Source: Aureimonas endophytica (GTDB taxonomy: Bacteria > Pseudomonadota > Alphaproteobacteria > Rhizobiales > Rhizobiaceae). From it: a stretch of DNA of 64,000 nucleotides. Below the pieces are notes generated by a model that made no database searches, had not been told where the DNA came from, and saw only the letters and a list, made by a program, of their open reading frames with translations. Positions 10,698 to 19,588 of the stretch are shown piece by piece. The position numbers were made by a program, and so were the translations under genes. Positions within the stretch are counted from its first letter, which is position 1; every line of letters starts with the position of its first letter. The stretch lies in NCBI RefSeq assembly GCF_014642635.1, contig NZ_BMIQ01000001.1:930001-994000 (forward strand). Direction: 5' to 3'.

Positions 10698-11020
10698 TTG
10701 ATGCGCCGCGAGACGACTGGGCGCGCGGCCTCTCCGCTCCTTGGGCCGGCGAGCGCGCTGTCGGGTATGAGCCGGGCGCAAGTTGCGGAAGCGGCGGGCA
10801 TGGACCGGCAGACGCTGCGTGACCGGGAATGCGCTTACGATGCCAGGGGCTCGCCGGTCTTCGCGACTGGCGCAAGGGGCGCCCGACGCCGAGGGCCGGC
10901 GAGGGCGAGCAGGCGAGCCTGACCAACGCGATTTTCCGGGGGCTCGATCTGGAGCGTGATGGCCTCAGGATTGTCCGAGATTTCGTCTCCGGGGCCATCA
11001 TGTCGCCGATGGGGCGCATA
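10698..11020 (+). pseudogene. IS630-type transposase remnant, frameshifted and truncated
   Basis: The first frame carries LSGMSRAQVAEAAGMDRQTLRD, the helix-turn-helix of IS630-family transposases. After about base 10850 the homology jumps one frame to GLAGLRDWRKGRPTPR and continues to DLERDGL, which is the usual continuation. The homology then stops before the DDE catalytic domain. It has therefore suffered at least one frameshift and lost its catalytic two thirds. It lies just outside the att remnant. No terminal inverted repeats were identified. Confidence 0.7.
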
Positions 11021-11063
11021 TGACGTGAAGAGCATGCGGCGCGGCAATATCGCCGCGCACCGC

Positions 11064-11279
11064 TCAGCGTGACACATCCCACTGGCGGACCTGCGCAAGG
11101 ACAGCGCGTCCCACCCGGCGAAGCGCCCAAAGAGTCAGCGCATTGAGCGCAAAGCAGGCAAGAAGTTCTTCAGGGGCCGATTCCATGTCGAGTATATCGG
11201 CACTCCAAAAGAGGCCGGTGAGAAACAAAGAAGCAACGACATGCAGAACCGTCATTGGCACATCGATTCTGTTGATCAT
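11064..11279 (-). CDS. Putative small membrane protein
   Basis: 71-residue ORF from ATG 11279 with two hydrophobic stretches (TVLHVVASLFLTGLFW and LLACFALNALTLWAL) joined by a short acidic loop, then a basic C-terminus: a possible two-pass inner-membrane hairpin protein. No family recognised and the ribosome site is weak. It lies in the scrambled region beside the element remnant, so it could be a fragment or chance ORF. Confidence 0.4.
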   Translation of the reverse strand: MINRIDVPMTVLHVVASLFLTGLFWSADILDMESAPEELLACFALNALTLWALRRVGRAVLAQVRQWDVSR

Positions 11280-11793
11280 GCAATAGTCAGCCGGTCGGTA
11301 ACAAGGCAACAACTTCCGCCCTCTCATAGGTAGCACGTTCTACCCTAAGGTTACAAGCAAATTTTCCGGCATAATTGCAATCTTTACTTGCAACTATACT
11401 GAGATCGCAACCTTTGATTGCTGTTTGTGGCAGCCATCCGACAGTCCGGCTCGAGTGACAACAACGTCGGCTCGCGGAACGGACCGTCTCATGAGCGTCG
11501 GTCCGTCTCGGGCCGGGATCGGGTAGGAGAGGGTCGAGAGAGGGGAAAAATCCATGGCCAATGCCCGGGCGGCACCGACACGCCGCCGGGCTCCTTATCG
11601 GCGAACCGAAGCGCTTTCCCCTAGAAGGGTCGGGGTTTGCGCCACGTCGAGGGCAAGTCCCGATTGCTGTCGCCGGTAACAAATTTCAGCAAATCGGACA
11701 AAAGTTTTTGCCCATCCAGCAAGTTCGGGTTAACCAAAGGGGCCGATATTTGGCGGAGGTAAGACCTGCCTCGTGCAGCTGAACCGGGAGCTC
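11280..11793. other. Stretch without a supported gene
   Basis: About 510 bases of mixed, partly AT-rich sequence. Short open frames exist on both strands, but their products have no domain-like composition and no ribosome site. A TTGCAA direct repeat lies near 11380-11395. It probably belongs to the decayed insertion region. Confidence 0.4.
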
Positions 11794-11946
11794 ATGATGT
11801 CAACCATCGTCCTTAGCGTCGTTACCACCTTGGTCGCCCTACCCTGCATTGCGCTGTCTGTGGGTTTCCTCGCGATGTATGCCAGCGGGCGGATCATCGA
11901 GGCCGACGAGCGTAAATTCGACGACAGCATTTCCCTCCAGCGCTGA
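11794..11946 (+). CDS. 50-residue single-pass membrane protein, unknown function
   Basis: Starts ATGATG after GGGAGCTC and ends with TGA at 11944-11946. Residues about 4-30 form one hydrophobic segment (IVLSVVTTLVALPCIALSVG), followed by a charged tail (IIEADERKFDD). The layout suggests an inner-membrane microprotein with a cytoplasmic or periplasmic acidic tail. No family recognised. A good ribosome site and a clean membrane segment support it, but the length is marginal. Confidence 0.5.
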   Translation: MMSTIVLSVVTTLVALPCIALSVGFLAMYASGRIIEADERKFDDSISLQR

Positions 11947-12035
11947 ACCGGCCCCTCCGGGCTCCTCGCTACCAGCGCCGTTTCCCCCCTTTCGTCAGAG
12001 CCGCCTCGCCACGATGGCTCGCTCGCGTTGACAGC

Positions 12036-12053
12036 GTAATGTTATCACATTAG
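12036..12053 (+). promoter_or_regulatory. Zur-like operator
   Basis: The palindrome TAATGT-TATC-ACATTA (12037-12052) differs by one base from TAATGTTATAACATTA, the form I recall for Zur sites of alphaproteobacteria. It lies 48 bases before the first gene of the metal transporter operon. Zinc-responsive repression through it is inferred from position and sequence. Confidence 0.6.
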
Positions 12054-12099
12054 ACATCGCATCCGAAGGGCGCCGATCTCGGTCGCCCAGGCTTACGCG

Positions 12100-12225
12100 A
12101 TGTCTCGTTCCGATCCCCTGCCCCGTTCCCTGCTCGCGCAATCGGCCATGGTCCGGCTCGGGATCGCGCTCGGCGCGATCGTCTTCCTCTGGCTCGGCAT
12201 CCTCTGGGCGGTGCTCCTGCCATGA
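12100..12225 (+). CDS. 41-residue membrane protein leading the zinc transporter operon
   Basis: Short ORF whose TGA overlaps the ATG of the transporter ATPase (ATGA), so the two are translationally coupled. The product has a polar N-terminus (about 15 residues) and one hydrophobic segment (LGIALGAIVFLWLGILWAVLLP) running to the C-terminus, typical of a single-pass inner-membrane microprotein. It is the first gene after the Zur-like box. It may be an accessory subunit of the transporter or only a leader coupling translation. I recognise no named family. Confidence 0.6.
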   Translation: MSRSDPLPRSLLAQSAMVRLGIALGAIVFLWLGILWAVLLP

Positions 12226-12977
12226 CGGCGCCGCTGACCCTCGACAACGTCACCGTCGCCTATGGCCGCCATCCGGCGGTGCATCACCTTTCCGGCGTCT
12301 TCGCGAGCGGCAGCCTCACCGGCATCGTCGGGCCGAACGGCGCCGGCAAGTCGACGCTCCTGAAGGCGATGATGGGCTATCTGCCCCTCTCCACCGGGCG
12401 CATCGCGCGGACGGGCATCCGGGCGGCCGACGTCGCCTATCTGCCGCAGGCGGCGGAGATCGACCGCAGCTTCCCAATCACCGTCGCCGACATGGTGGCG
12501 CTCGGCGCCTGGAGCCGCTTCGGCCTGTTCGGCGCCCTGCGCCGCAGCGACGCGCAGCGCGCCGTCGAGGCGCTGGCGAGCGTCGGACTCGAAGGCTTCG
12601 AGCGCCGCGCGATCGGCGAGCTCTCGGCCGGCCAGTTCCAGCGCGTGCTCTTCGCGCGGCTGCTCCTGCAGGACGCGCGCGTCGTCCTGCTCGACGAGCC
12701 CTTCACCGCGATCGACGCCCGGACCACGGCCGATCTTCTCGGCATCGTCCAGCGCTGGCATGGCGAGGGGCGCACCGTCGTGGCGGTGGTCCACGATCTG
12801 AACCAAGTGCGCGAGAACTTTCCCCAGACCCTGCTGCTGGCCCGCGAGATGATCGCCTGGGGCGCGACGGCGGACGCGCTCTCGGCGGAAAACCTTCTGA
12901 AGGCGCGGGCGATGGCCGAGGCCTGGAACGAGGATGCCGAGCTCTGCACGGTCGGTGACGACCGGCGCGTCGCATGA
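12222..12977 (+). CDS. Zinc/metal ABC transporter ATP-binding protein (ZnuC/AztA-like)
   Basis: 251-residue cytoplasmic ATPase that powers metal import. Walker A is GPNGAGKST, the Q-loop lies in AYLPQAAEID, the signature reads LSAGQFQRVLFARLL, Walker B is VVLLDEPF and the switch His is in VVHDLNQ. The family is that of zinc/manganese importers. Its last four bases overlap the permease start (ATGA). The third His ligand of the binding protein and the Zur-like box point to zinc rather than manganese. Confidence 0.92.
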   Translation: MTAPLTLDNVTVAYGRHPAVHHLSGVFASGSLTGIVGPNGAGKSTLLKAMMGYLPLSTGRIARTGIRAADVAYLPQAAEIDRSFPITVADMVALGAWSRFGLFGALRRSDAQRAVEALASVGLEGFERRAIGELSAGQFQRVLFARLLLQDARVVLLDEPFTAIDARTTADLLGIVQRWHGEGRTVVAVVHDLNQVRENFPQTLLLAREMIAWGATADALSAENLLKARAMAEAWNEDAELCTVGDDRRVA

Positions 12978-13846
12978 GCCTCCACGACCTCCTTCTCGGG
13001 CCTTTCGTCGATTACGGCTTCATGCGCCGGGCGCTGATCGCCTGCCTCGCGCTCGGCCTCGGCGCCGGGCCGATCGGCGTGCTGCTCGTCCTGCGGCGGA
13101 TGAGCCTCGTCGGCGACGCGCTGAGCCATGCGGTGCTGCCGGGCGCGGCGGTCGGCTTTCTCGTCGCCGGCTTCTCGCTGCCGGCCATGGGTCTCGGCGG
13201 CCTCGTCGCGGGGCTCGCGGTGGCCGGCCTCGCGGGCCTCGCCAGCCGCGCGACGGCCCTGCGCGAGGATGCGAGCTTCGCCGGCTTCTATTTGATCTCG
13301 CTCAGCCTCGGCGTGTTGATCGTGTCGCTGCGCGGCTCGAATGTCGATCTCCTGCATGTGCTCTTCGGCACGATCCTGGCGATCGATTCCTCGGCCCTTT
13401 TCCTGATCGGCGGAATCGCCAGCTTCACCATGCTGACGGTCGCCCTCTTCTACCGCCCGCTTCTGCTGCAATCGCTCGATCCCGGCTTCCTGCGGGCGGT
13501 CGGCGTGCGCGACGGGCTGTTCCACTTCCTGTTCCTGTTTCTGGTCGTCATCAATCTCGTCGCCGGCTTCCAGACGCTCGGCACGCTGATGGCCGTCGGG
13601 CTGATGATGCTGCCCGCCTCCGCCGCGCAGCTCTGGACGAAACGGCTGCCGGCGATGATGGCGACGGCGGCGGCCATCGCCTTCGTGTCCGGCTATCTCG
13701 GCCTCGTCGCCTCCTTCCGCCTCGGCCTGCCCTCCGGCCCGACGATCCTGCTCTTCGCCGGCGCGATCTACTGCCTGTCGCTCGTCTTCGCGCCGAGCGG
13801 CGCGCTGGCGCGCAACCTGCCCCGACGGCGGCACAAGGCCGCCTGA
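12974..13846 (+). CDS. Zinc/metal ABC transporter permease (ZnuB/AztB-like)
   Basis: 290-residue inner-membrane protein with about eight hydrophobic helices, matching the ABC-3 permease family. Conserved parts are VGDALSHAVLPGAAVGF near residue 50, the loop that contacts the ATPase, and TLGTLMAVGLMMLPASAAQLW near residue 200. Overlaps the ATPase gene by four bases and is followed 30 bases later by the binding protein gene. Probably acts as a dimer with two ATPase subunits. Confidence 0.92.
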   Translation: MSLHDLLLGPFVDYGFMRRALIACLALGLGAGPIGVLLVLRRMSLVGDALSHAVLPGAAVGFLVAGFSLPAMGLGGLVAGLAVAGLAGLASRATALREDASFAGFYLISLSLGVLIVSLRGSNVDLLHVLFGTILAIDSSALFLIGGIASFTMLTVALFYRPLLLQSLDPGFLRAVGVRDGLFHFLFLFLVVINLVAGFQTLGTLMAVGLMMLPASAAQLWTKRLPAMMATAAAIAFVSGYLGLVASFRLGLPSGPTILLFAGAIYCLSLVFAPSGALARNLPRRRHKAA

Positions 13847-13876
13847 ACACCCGCCTGCCAACAAAGGAGACCTGCC

Positions 13877-14776
13877 ATGATGACGCGACGCCTCGTCCTC
13901 GCGCTTGCCTGCACGTCCGCGATTCTCGGAGCCGTGCCCGCCGCCTATGCCAAGACGCTGAATGTCGTCGCCAGCTTCAGCGTGCTGGGCGACGTCGTGT
14001 CGGAGGTCGGCGGCGACAAGGTGACGGTCACGACCCTCGTCGGGCCGAACGGCGACCCCCATGAATACGAGCCCTCGCCCGACGACGCCAAGCATCTGAA
14101 GGCCGCCGATCTCGTCTTCGTCAACGGTCTCGGCATGGAAGGCTGGATGAACCGGCTGATCAAGGCCTCCGGCTACAAGGGCGAGCCCGTCGTCGCCTCC
14201 GCCAAGGTGAAGACGCGCCAGATGGAGGAGGACGGCCAGGACGTCACCGATCCGCATGTCTGGAACGATCCGAAGAACGTGCGGGTCTGGGTCGCGGCCA
14301 TCGAGGCGGCGCTCGCCAAGGCCGATCCGGCGGATGCCGAGACCTTCAAGAAGAACGCCGCCCGCTACGACGCGGAGCTGCATGAGCTCGACACCTACGC
14401 CAAGCAGCGCTTCGCCAAGACGCCGGAAGGCGATCGCCGCATCCTGACCAGCCACGATGCCTTCGGTTATTTCGGCGATGCCTATGGCATCACCTTCCTC
14501 TCGCCGCTTGGCCTCTCGACGGAGAGCGAGGCCTCGGCCACCGATGTCGCCAAGCTGATCGACCAGATCAAGCGCGAGAAGATCTCGACCTATTTCTTCG
14601 AGAACTCCAACGATCCGCGTCTCGTGCGCCAGATCGCCGAAGCGACCGGGGCGAAGGCCGGCGGCGAGCTCTATGTCGAGTCGCTCTCGGCCAAGGACGG
14701 CCCGGCGCCGACCTATGCCAGGATGTTCCGCTACAATGTCGATCAGGTCGCCAACGCGCTGGCGAAGACGAACTGA
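13877..14776 (+). CDS. Zinc-binding periplasmic protein of the ABC importer (cluster 9)
   Basis: 299-residue precursor with a signal peptide cleaved near AYA-K26. Predicted metal ligands are His62 (GDPHEYEP), His127 (DPHVWND), His193 (TSHDAFGYF) and Asp274 in SAKDGP. Three His plus Asp is the zinc pattern; manganese binders have Glu in third place. The His-rich loop of ZnuA is absent, as in AztC-type proteins. An AAGGAGA ribosome site lies seven bases before the ATG. Third gene of the Zur-like operon. Confidence 0.92.
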   Translation: MMTRRLVLALACTSAILGAVPAAYAKTLNVVASFSVLGDVVSEVGGDKVTVTTLVGPNGDPHEYEPSPDDAKHLKAADLVFVNGLGMEGWMNRLIKASGYKGEPVVASAKVKTRQMEEDGQDVTDPHVWNDPKNVRVWVAAIEAALAKADPADAETFKKNAARYDAELHELDTYAKQRFAKTPEGDRRILTSHDAFGYFGDAYGITFLSPLGLSTESEASATDVAKLIDQIKREKISTYFFENSNDPRLVRQIAEATGAKAGGELYVESLSAKDGPAPTYARMFRYNVDQVANALAKTN

Positions 14777-14785
14777 GAAAGACCC

Positions 14786-14809
14786 GAGGGCGCCGGTCGC
14801 GGCGCCCTC
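14786..14809. terminator. Shared hairpin terminator
   Basis: Perfect 9-bp arms GAGGGCGCC / GGCGCCCTC with a six-base loop, between the converging ends of the binding protein gene and the DUF1007 gene. It lacks a T run, so it may be only moderately strong in either direction. Confidence 0.6.
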
Positions 14810-15482
14810 ACCCCTTCCGGCAGGTCACCTGGAACTTCGTCGACAGGACCTGCGAGAACTTGATGCCGTCGTCCGGCACCGGCGCATCCGCCGGGATGGC
14901 GGCGATCGACGCCATCCAGGATTTCGCCGCCTCGTCCGGGCTCGGCGCGTTCATGTCCGTGCGGCAACCGGCCGGCATGCCCTTCACCACGAAATCCTTC
15001 GTCCCCTTGAAGTCGAAGGCGACGAAATAGGTGTCGTCGAAATTCGAGAAGGACAGGTCGCCGGCCTTCACGTCCAGCGCCTCCTTCGGCTTCAGCGCGA
15101 ATTGGAAGCGCAGCCGGCCGCGCTTCTCGTCATAGCTGACATCCAGCGCCGGCGGCGCCTGCATCGCCACCACGACGCCGTTCCGGCGCACGAAGGTGTA
15201 ATAGGACCAGCGGGCGATCGACCCGGCGACCTGTTTGCCGATCGCCGCCAGTTCGTCCTTGTCCAGCTTGCCGTCGCCATTCTTGTCGAAATCCACGACG
15301 ACGCTGGAAGAGAACATCTCGTCCATTGACCAGTCGTTGCGCAGAGCCTGAAGGCGGCCGTCCGGCGCGACGTCGATCTCGATCCTCGGCTCGACGAAGA
15401 CGTGGGGATGGGCCTTGGCGGCGCCCGGCGCGGCGAGGATGGCGAACGCCGCGGCCGCGAGAAATGCCCGTGTCTTGGTCAT
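14808..15482 (-). CDS. DUF1007 periplasmic protein with an EF-hand loop
   Basis: 224-residue secreted protein; the signal peptide ends near AAKA-H25, followed by HPHVFVEPR, the His-rich start typical of DUF1007. Residues 66-77 (DKNGDGKLDKDE) are a canonical 12-residue EF-hand loop, so it may bind calcium or another divalent ion. DUF1007 genes are known to travel with zinc and nickel/cobalt transport genes, and this one converges on the zinc importer. A direct role in metal handling is plausible but unproven. Two cysteines (one near the C-terminus) could form a disulfide. Confidence 0.85.
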   Translation of the reverse strand: MTKTRAFLAAAAFAILAAPGAAKAHPHVFVEPRIEIDVAPDGRLQALRNDWSMDEMFSSSVVVDFDKNGDGKLDKDELAAIGKQVAGSIARWSYYTFVRRNGVVVAMQAPPALDVSYDEKRGRLRFQFALKPKEALDVKAGDLSFSNFDDTYFVAFDFKGTKDFVVKGMPAGCRTDMNAPSPDEAAKSWMASIAAIPADAPVPDDGIKFSQVLSTKFQVTCRKG

Positions 15483-15677
15483 GGATTCGGGGTTCCTGTC
15501 TCGTCCTCCGACAGGCTCTGCGAGAATGGCCGAATTGAGATCGCGAGGTCACGCCGGCGCCAGCCAAATTCACGGCGGCTTGACGGTCGTGCGCCGCATC
15601 GGCCAATTCGGCACCATCGGTTCAGACGGGCAAGGCCGAAGCGTCCTTCGGCATGACCCTCAACGGGCGGCAGGCAT

Positions 15678-16544
15678 ATGGCGAAAGTTGCATTCATCGG
15701 CCTCGGCGTGATGGGCTATCCGATGGCCGGGCATCTGGCCAATGCCGGCCATGCCGTCGCGGTCTTCAACCGCACGGCGGCCAAGGCGGAGAAATGGAAC
15801 GGCGAGCATGGCGGGCGCGCCGCCGCCACGCCGCGCGAGGCGGCGGAAGGGGCGGATTTCGTCTTCTCCTGCGTCGGCAACGACGACGACGTGCGGCAGG
15901 TCCTGACCGGCGAGGCCGGCGCCCTGTCCGGCATGCGGCCCGGCGCCATGCTGGTCGACCACACCACCGCCTCGGCCGAACTCGCGCGCGAACTGGCGAA
16001 GGCGGCGTCCGAGCGCGGCGTCGCCTTTCTGGACGCCCCGGTCTCCGGCGGCCAGGCCGGGGCCGAGAAGGGCATCCTGACCGTGATGGTCGGCGGCGAG
16101 GAGCCCGACTTCGCCTCCGCCAAGCCGATCATGGCCGCCTATGGCCGGACGATCACCCTGATGGGGCCGGTCGGCGCCGGCCAGCTCGCCAAGATGATGA
16201 ACCAGATCTGCATCGCCGGCCTCGTCCAGGGACTGGCCGAGGCGATCCATTTCGGCAAGCAGGCCGGGCTCGACATCGCCACCGTCATCGGCGCCCTTTC
16301 CAAGGGCGCCGCCGGCTCCTGGCAGATGGAGAACCGCCACGCCTCCATGGCCGAGGGCCGCTACGATTTCGGCTTCGCGGTGGAATGGATGCGCAAGGAT
16401 CTCGACATCTGTCTCGCGGAGGCGCGGCGCAACGGCGCGACGCTGCCCGTCGCGGCCCTGGTCGACCAGTTCTATGCCGAGGTCGAGGCGATGGGCGGGC
16501 GGCGCTGGGACACGTCCTCGCTGCTCGCCCGCCTGGAGCGCTGA
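15678..16544 (+). CDS. NAD(P)-dependent beta-hydroxyacid dehydrogenase (3-hydroxyisobutyrate type)
   Basis: 288-residue enzyme with the family layout: the Rossmann motif FIGLGVMGYPMAGHL at the N-terminus, the substrate-binding DAPVSGGQAGAEKG segment, and the catalytic Lys in GAGQLAKMMNQ near residue 172. It oxidises a small beta-hydroxyacid such as 3-hydroxyisobutyrate, tartronate semialdehyde or a relative; the substrate is not fixed by sequence. Monocistronic by position, with a TTGACG -35-like hexamer near 15580. Confidence 0.92.
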   Translation: MAKVAFIGLGVMGYPMAGHLANAGHAVAVFNRTAAKAEKWNGEHGGRAAATPREAAEGADFVFSCVGNDDDVRQVLTGEAGALSGMRPGAMLVDHTTASAELARELAKAASERGVAFLDAPVSGGQAGAEKGILTVMVGGEEPDFASAKPIMAAYGRTITLMGPVGAGQLAKMMNQICIAGLVQGLAEAIHFGKQAGLDIATVIGALSKGAAGSWQMENRHASMAEGRYDFGFAVEWMRKDLDICLAEARRNGATLPVAALVDQFYAEVEAMGGRRWDTSSLLARLER

Positions 16545-16561
16545 CCGGCGCGACCCGGCGC

Positions 16562-17410
16562 TCAGTCCTCCGGGAAGTCGGCGCTCAGGGACAGGTCGCC
16601 GAGCGCCTCGATCTCGGCGAGACGTTCCTTGAGCTTCGCCGTGACATTGTCATAGGCGATGCGGCCGAGCACGAGATGACGCGGCGCCTCGGCGCGCTCG
16701 GTCGCGGCGATGATCGCCTCGCCCGCCCGCACCGGATCGCCCGGCTGCCGGCCGCTGATGTCGGAGGTGCTCTTCAGCCGTGCGCCCGCAGTGGCGGCAT
16801 AGTCGGCGATGCGGTTCGGCGTCTGGCGAAGCGAACGGCCGGCCCAGTCGGTGCGGAACGGCCCCGGCTCGATGCAGGTGACCTTGATGCCGATCGGCTT
16901 GCCCTCGGCGGCGAGCGCGTCGGAAAAGCCCTCCACCGCATGTTTCGACGCGGCGTAATAGCCGGAGCCCGGATAGCCGATGAAGCCGGCCTGCGAGGTG
17001 ATGTTGATCACATGGCCGTAGCGGCGCTGGCGCATGCCGGGCAGCACGGCCCGCGTCAGGGCGAAGAGGCCGAAGACATTGGCGTCGAACTGGGCGCGGA
17101 TCTCCTCTTCCTCGCCCTCCTCGATCGCCGCCTGATAGCCGTAGCCGGCATTGTTGACGAGAACGTCGATGCGGCCGAAACGGTCTTCCGCCGCCCGCAC
17201 CGCCGCTTCGATCTCCGCCGGCTTCGTCACGTCGAGCGTCAGCGCCAGGAAGCGCTCGCCGCCGGTCGCGGCGAGTTCGTCGAGGCGCGCGGCCTCGCGC
17301 GCGGTCGCCGCGACGCGCCAGCCGCGCGCGAGGAGGAGCTTGGCGAGTTCCTTGCCGAAGCCGGTGGAACAGCCGGTGACGAACCAGACGGGACTTGCGT
17401 CGGAAGCCAT
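16562..17410 (-). CDS. Short-chain dehydrogenase/reductase (SDR)
   Basis: 282-residue classical SDR: cofactor motif TGCSTGFGK (residues 12-20), NNAGYGY, catalytic Ser in NITSQAG, and YYAASKHAVEG with the Tyr-x3-Lys pair. The Arg in TAREAAR after beta-2 favours NADP(H). Typical annotation for close relatives is an oxidoreductase of unknown substrate. Convergent with the dehydrogenase gene, 17 bases apart. Confidence 0.92.
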   Translation of the reverse strand: MASDASPVWFVTGCSTGFGKELAKLLLARGWRVAATAREAARLDELAATGGERFLALTLDVTKPAEIEAAVRAAEDRFGRIDVLVNNAGYGYQAAIEEGEEEEIRAQFDANVFGLFALTRAVLPGMRQRRYGHVINITSQAGFIGYPGSGYYAASKHAVEGFSDALAAEGKPIGIKVTCIEPGPFRTDWAGRSLRQTPNRIADYAATAGARLKSTSDISGRQPGDPVRAGEAIIAATERAEAPRHLVLGRIAYDNVTAKLKERLAEIEALGDLSLSADFPED

Positions 17411-17509
17411 GCGAAATCGATCCCTTGCCTCATCGGCCGCGCGCGGACGGTCTCCACCCGGGCGCGCGGAAGATAGAGCGCGATCGCCCGAGGCGAAGCG
17501 GCGTCCGGC

Positions 17510-19543
17510 TCAGGAGGCCACGGAAAGATCGGTCGCCGCGAATTCGGTGCGGTTGCGCCCGGCCCGCTTGGCGGCATAGAGCGCGAGGTCGGCGCGCTGG
17601 ATGAGGTCGCTGCGGCTGAGCTGCGTGTCGCCGATGGTGAGGGTCGCGGCGCCGATGCTGATCGTGACCACGCCATGCGCGCTCCGCTCATGCGCGATCG
17701 CGCGCGAGACGACGGCGTGGCGCAGCGCCTCCGCCTCCTGCAAGGCGGTCGAAAGCGGCGTTTCCGGCAGGACGACGGCGAATTCCTCGCCGCCATAGCG
17801 CGCGACCGCGATGCCGGGCCGGCGCAGCACGGCGCGCAGTTCCGCGGCGACGGCCCGCAGGGCCTCGTCGCCGGCCATGTGGCCGTAATGGTCGTTGAAA
17901 GCCTTGAACTGGTCGACATCGAGGAGAAGCAGGCTGAGACTCCGCCCGTTGGCGAGCGCCATGTCGAAGGACTGTTCGAGCACCGCGTCGAAGGCGCGGC
18001 GGTTGAGGAGCTGGGTAAGGCCGTCGGTCGAGGCCAGCGAGGCGAGCTGCCGGTTGGCCCGCGCCAGCTCGTCCTCCATCGCCTTGCGCGCCGTCACGTC
18101 GCGCAGCACGAAGACGAGCTGGTCGTCGATCTCCGTCGGCCGCCCGTTCACCTCTACCCAGATATAGCGGCCGTCCTTGTGCCGCATGCGGTAGCGCACC
18201 TCCGTCACCGGCGTGCCCGAACGCAGGACCTGCATCATCGAGAGAACGGTCTCGCCGTCTTCGGGATGGATGAGGTCGCTCGGCGGCTGGGTCAGAAGCT
18301 CCGCCGGCGACCAGCCGATGACCTCCTTGCAGGCCGGCGACACGAAGGTGCGCATGTCGCGCCGGTCGAGGCAGGTGATCATGTCGGCGGAATTGGCGGC
18401 GAGCAGCCGGTAGCGGGCCTCGCTGGCTGCGACGGCCCGTTCCGCCTCGCGCCCCTCCTCCAGCCGCACGGCCATGGCGTTCAGGGTCTCGCCGAGGTCG
18501 CGCAGTTCCGGCGAATGCCAGAAGGGCAGCCGCGACCGCGCGGCGAAGTCGCCGTTCTTGATGCGGCCCGCCGTGCGCGTCAGTTGCAGGATCGGCGCCA
18601 TGTGCAGCCGGTCGCCGAGACACCAGAAGGCGACCAGCGCCGCGATGAGGACCGCGGCGGCGGCCATGGCCGAATGCATCGCGCGGTTGCGGATCGGCGC
18701 CAGCAGCGCCTGCCGCGACTCGCCCACCGCGATCATCAGGCCGGAGGTCTCGGCGCCGTCGATCGGCTCGAAGCCATAGATGATCTCGTCGCCCATGAGG
18801 CCGGCGGTCTCCGCGACACCGCCGCCGGGCATGGACCGCATGGCGGCGAAGAGCGGATGGTTGCCGAGCACCGTGCCGCCGATCACGTCGTTCCGCGGGA
18901 AATGCGAGAGAATCCGACCCGAGGCCGGCTGCACCATCGCGACCGCCAGCCGGCCACCATCGGAGACGATCTCAGCCGTGGCGGAGAGGCGCGCGAGATC
19001 GATCGAGGCGAAGACGGCGCCGAGCTTGTTGCCGGCGGCGTCGCGATAGGCCATCGCCAAGGCGAAGGTCGGCTGCTTGCTCACCCGGCCGATCATGAAA
19101 TTGCCGACGATGAACTCCTCGGCATTCGCCGCCATGATGCGCGTGACGAGTTCGCCATCGGTGAAGGGTTGCCGCTGGCGCAGGATGTTGTGGCAGGTGA
19201 TGACGCCGTCGGCATCCATCAGCCCGACGGTCAGGAACTGCGGATTGGCTTCCTTGAACTGCGCCAAAGTCGCGTCGCAGGAGGCCCCGCCCTCGATCGA
19301 CACGTTGGGCGAGCGTCGGAGCGTGTCGAGAAGGAGGCGCGAGGTGGCGAAGATCTGCGACTGGCGCGCCGCGGCGATCCGCGCCGACTGGACCACGTCG
19401 TGGCGGGCGGCGGCGAGGGTTCGGACATAGTCGTCATAGACCGAGAAGCCGACGAAGACGGCCAGCGGCAGGATGGCGGACGCGATGAGGATCGTCATTC
19501 GGCCTCGCATGCTGATGCGGCCGAGAGCCTCCCTGATCGCCAT
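17510..19543 (-). CDS. Membrane-bound sensor diguanylate cyclase (Cache-PAS-GGDEF)
   Basis: 677 residues. A transmembrane helix (about 18-36) precedes a periplasmic Cache-like sensing domain; a second helix near 285-305 is followed by a HAMP-like stretch, a PAS domain with PAC end (YRMRHKDGRYIWVEV) and a C-terminal GGDEF domain with the active motif RYGGEEF. The product should make cyclic di-GMP from two GTP. The product-inhibition site RxxD five residues before the motif reads RPGI, so feedback control is probably lost. Divergent from an HD-GYP gene across 175 bases. Confidence 0.93.
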   Translation of the reverse strand: MAIREALGRISMRGRMTILIASAILPLAVFVGFSVYDDYVRTLAAARHDVVQSARIAAARQSQIFATSRLLLDTLRRSPNVSIEGGASCDATLAQFKEANPQFLTVGLMDADGVITCHNILRQRQPFTDGELVTRIMAANAEEFIVGNFMIGRVSKQPTFALAMAYRDAAGNKLGAVFASIDLARLSATAEIVSDGGRLAVAMVQPASGRILSHFPRNDVIGGTVLGNHPLFAAMRSMPGGGVAETAGLMGDEIIYGFEPIDGAETSGLMIAVGESRQALLAPIRNRAMHSAMAAAAVLIAALVAFWCLGDRLHMAPILQLTRTAGRIKNGDFAARSRLPFWHSPELRDLGETLNAMAVRLEEGREAERAVAASEARYRLLAANSADMITCLDRRDMRTFVSPACKEVIGWSPAELLTQPPSDLIHPEDGETVLSMMQVLRSGTPVTEVRYRMRHKDGRYIWVEVNGRPTEIDDQLVFVLRDVTARKAMEDELARANRQLASLASTDGLTQLLNRRAFDAVLEQSFDMALANGRSLSLLLLDVDQFKAFNDHYGHMAGDEALRAVAAELRAVLRRPGIAVARYGGEEFAVVLPETPLSTALQEAEALRHAVVSRAIAHERSAHGVVTISIGAATLTIGDTQLSRSDLIQRADLALYAAKRAGRNRTEFAATDLSVAS

Positions 19544-19588
19544 CGAGCACCTTTCGCGCGGACCGAATGCCGCTATCCAACCATTGAA

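Noticed and set aside
11418-11782. Two overlapping plus-strand frames of about 70 codons
   Set aside because: No ribosome sites, no hydrophobic or domain-like pattern, and they contradict each other by overlapping.
11730-11930. 66-codon minus-strand frame
   Set aside because: It is the shadow of the 50-residue membrane protein on the other strand, which has the better ribosome site and a real hydrophobic segment.
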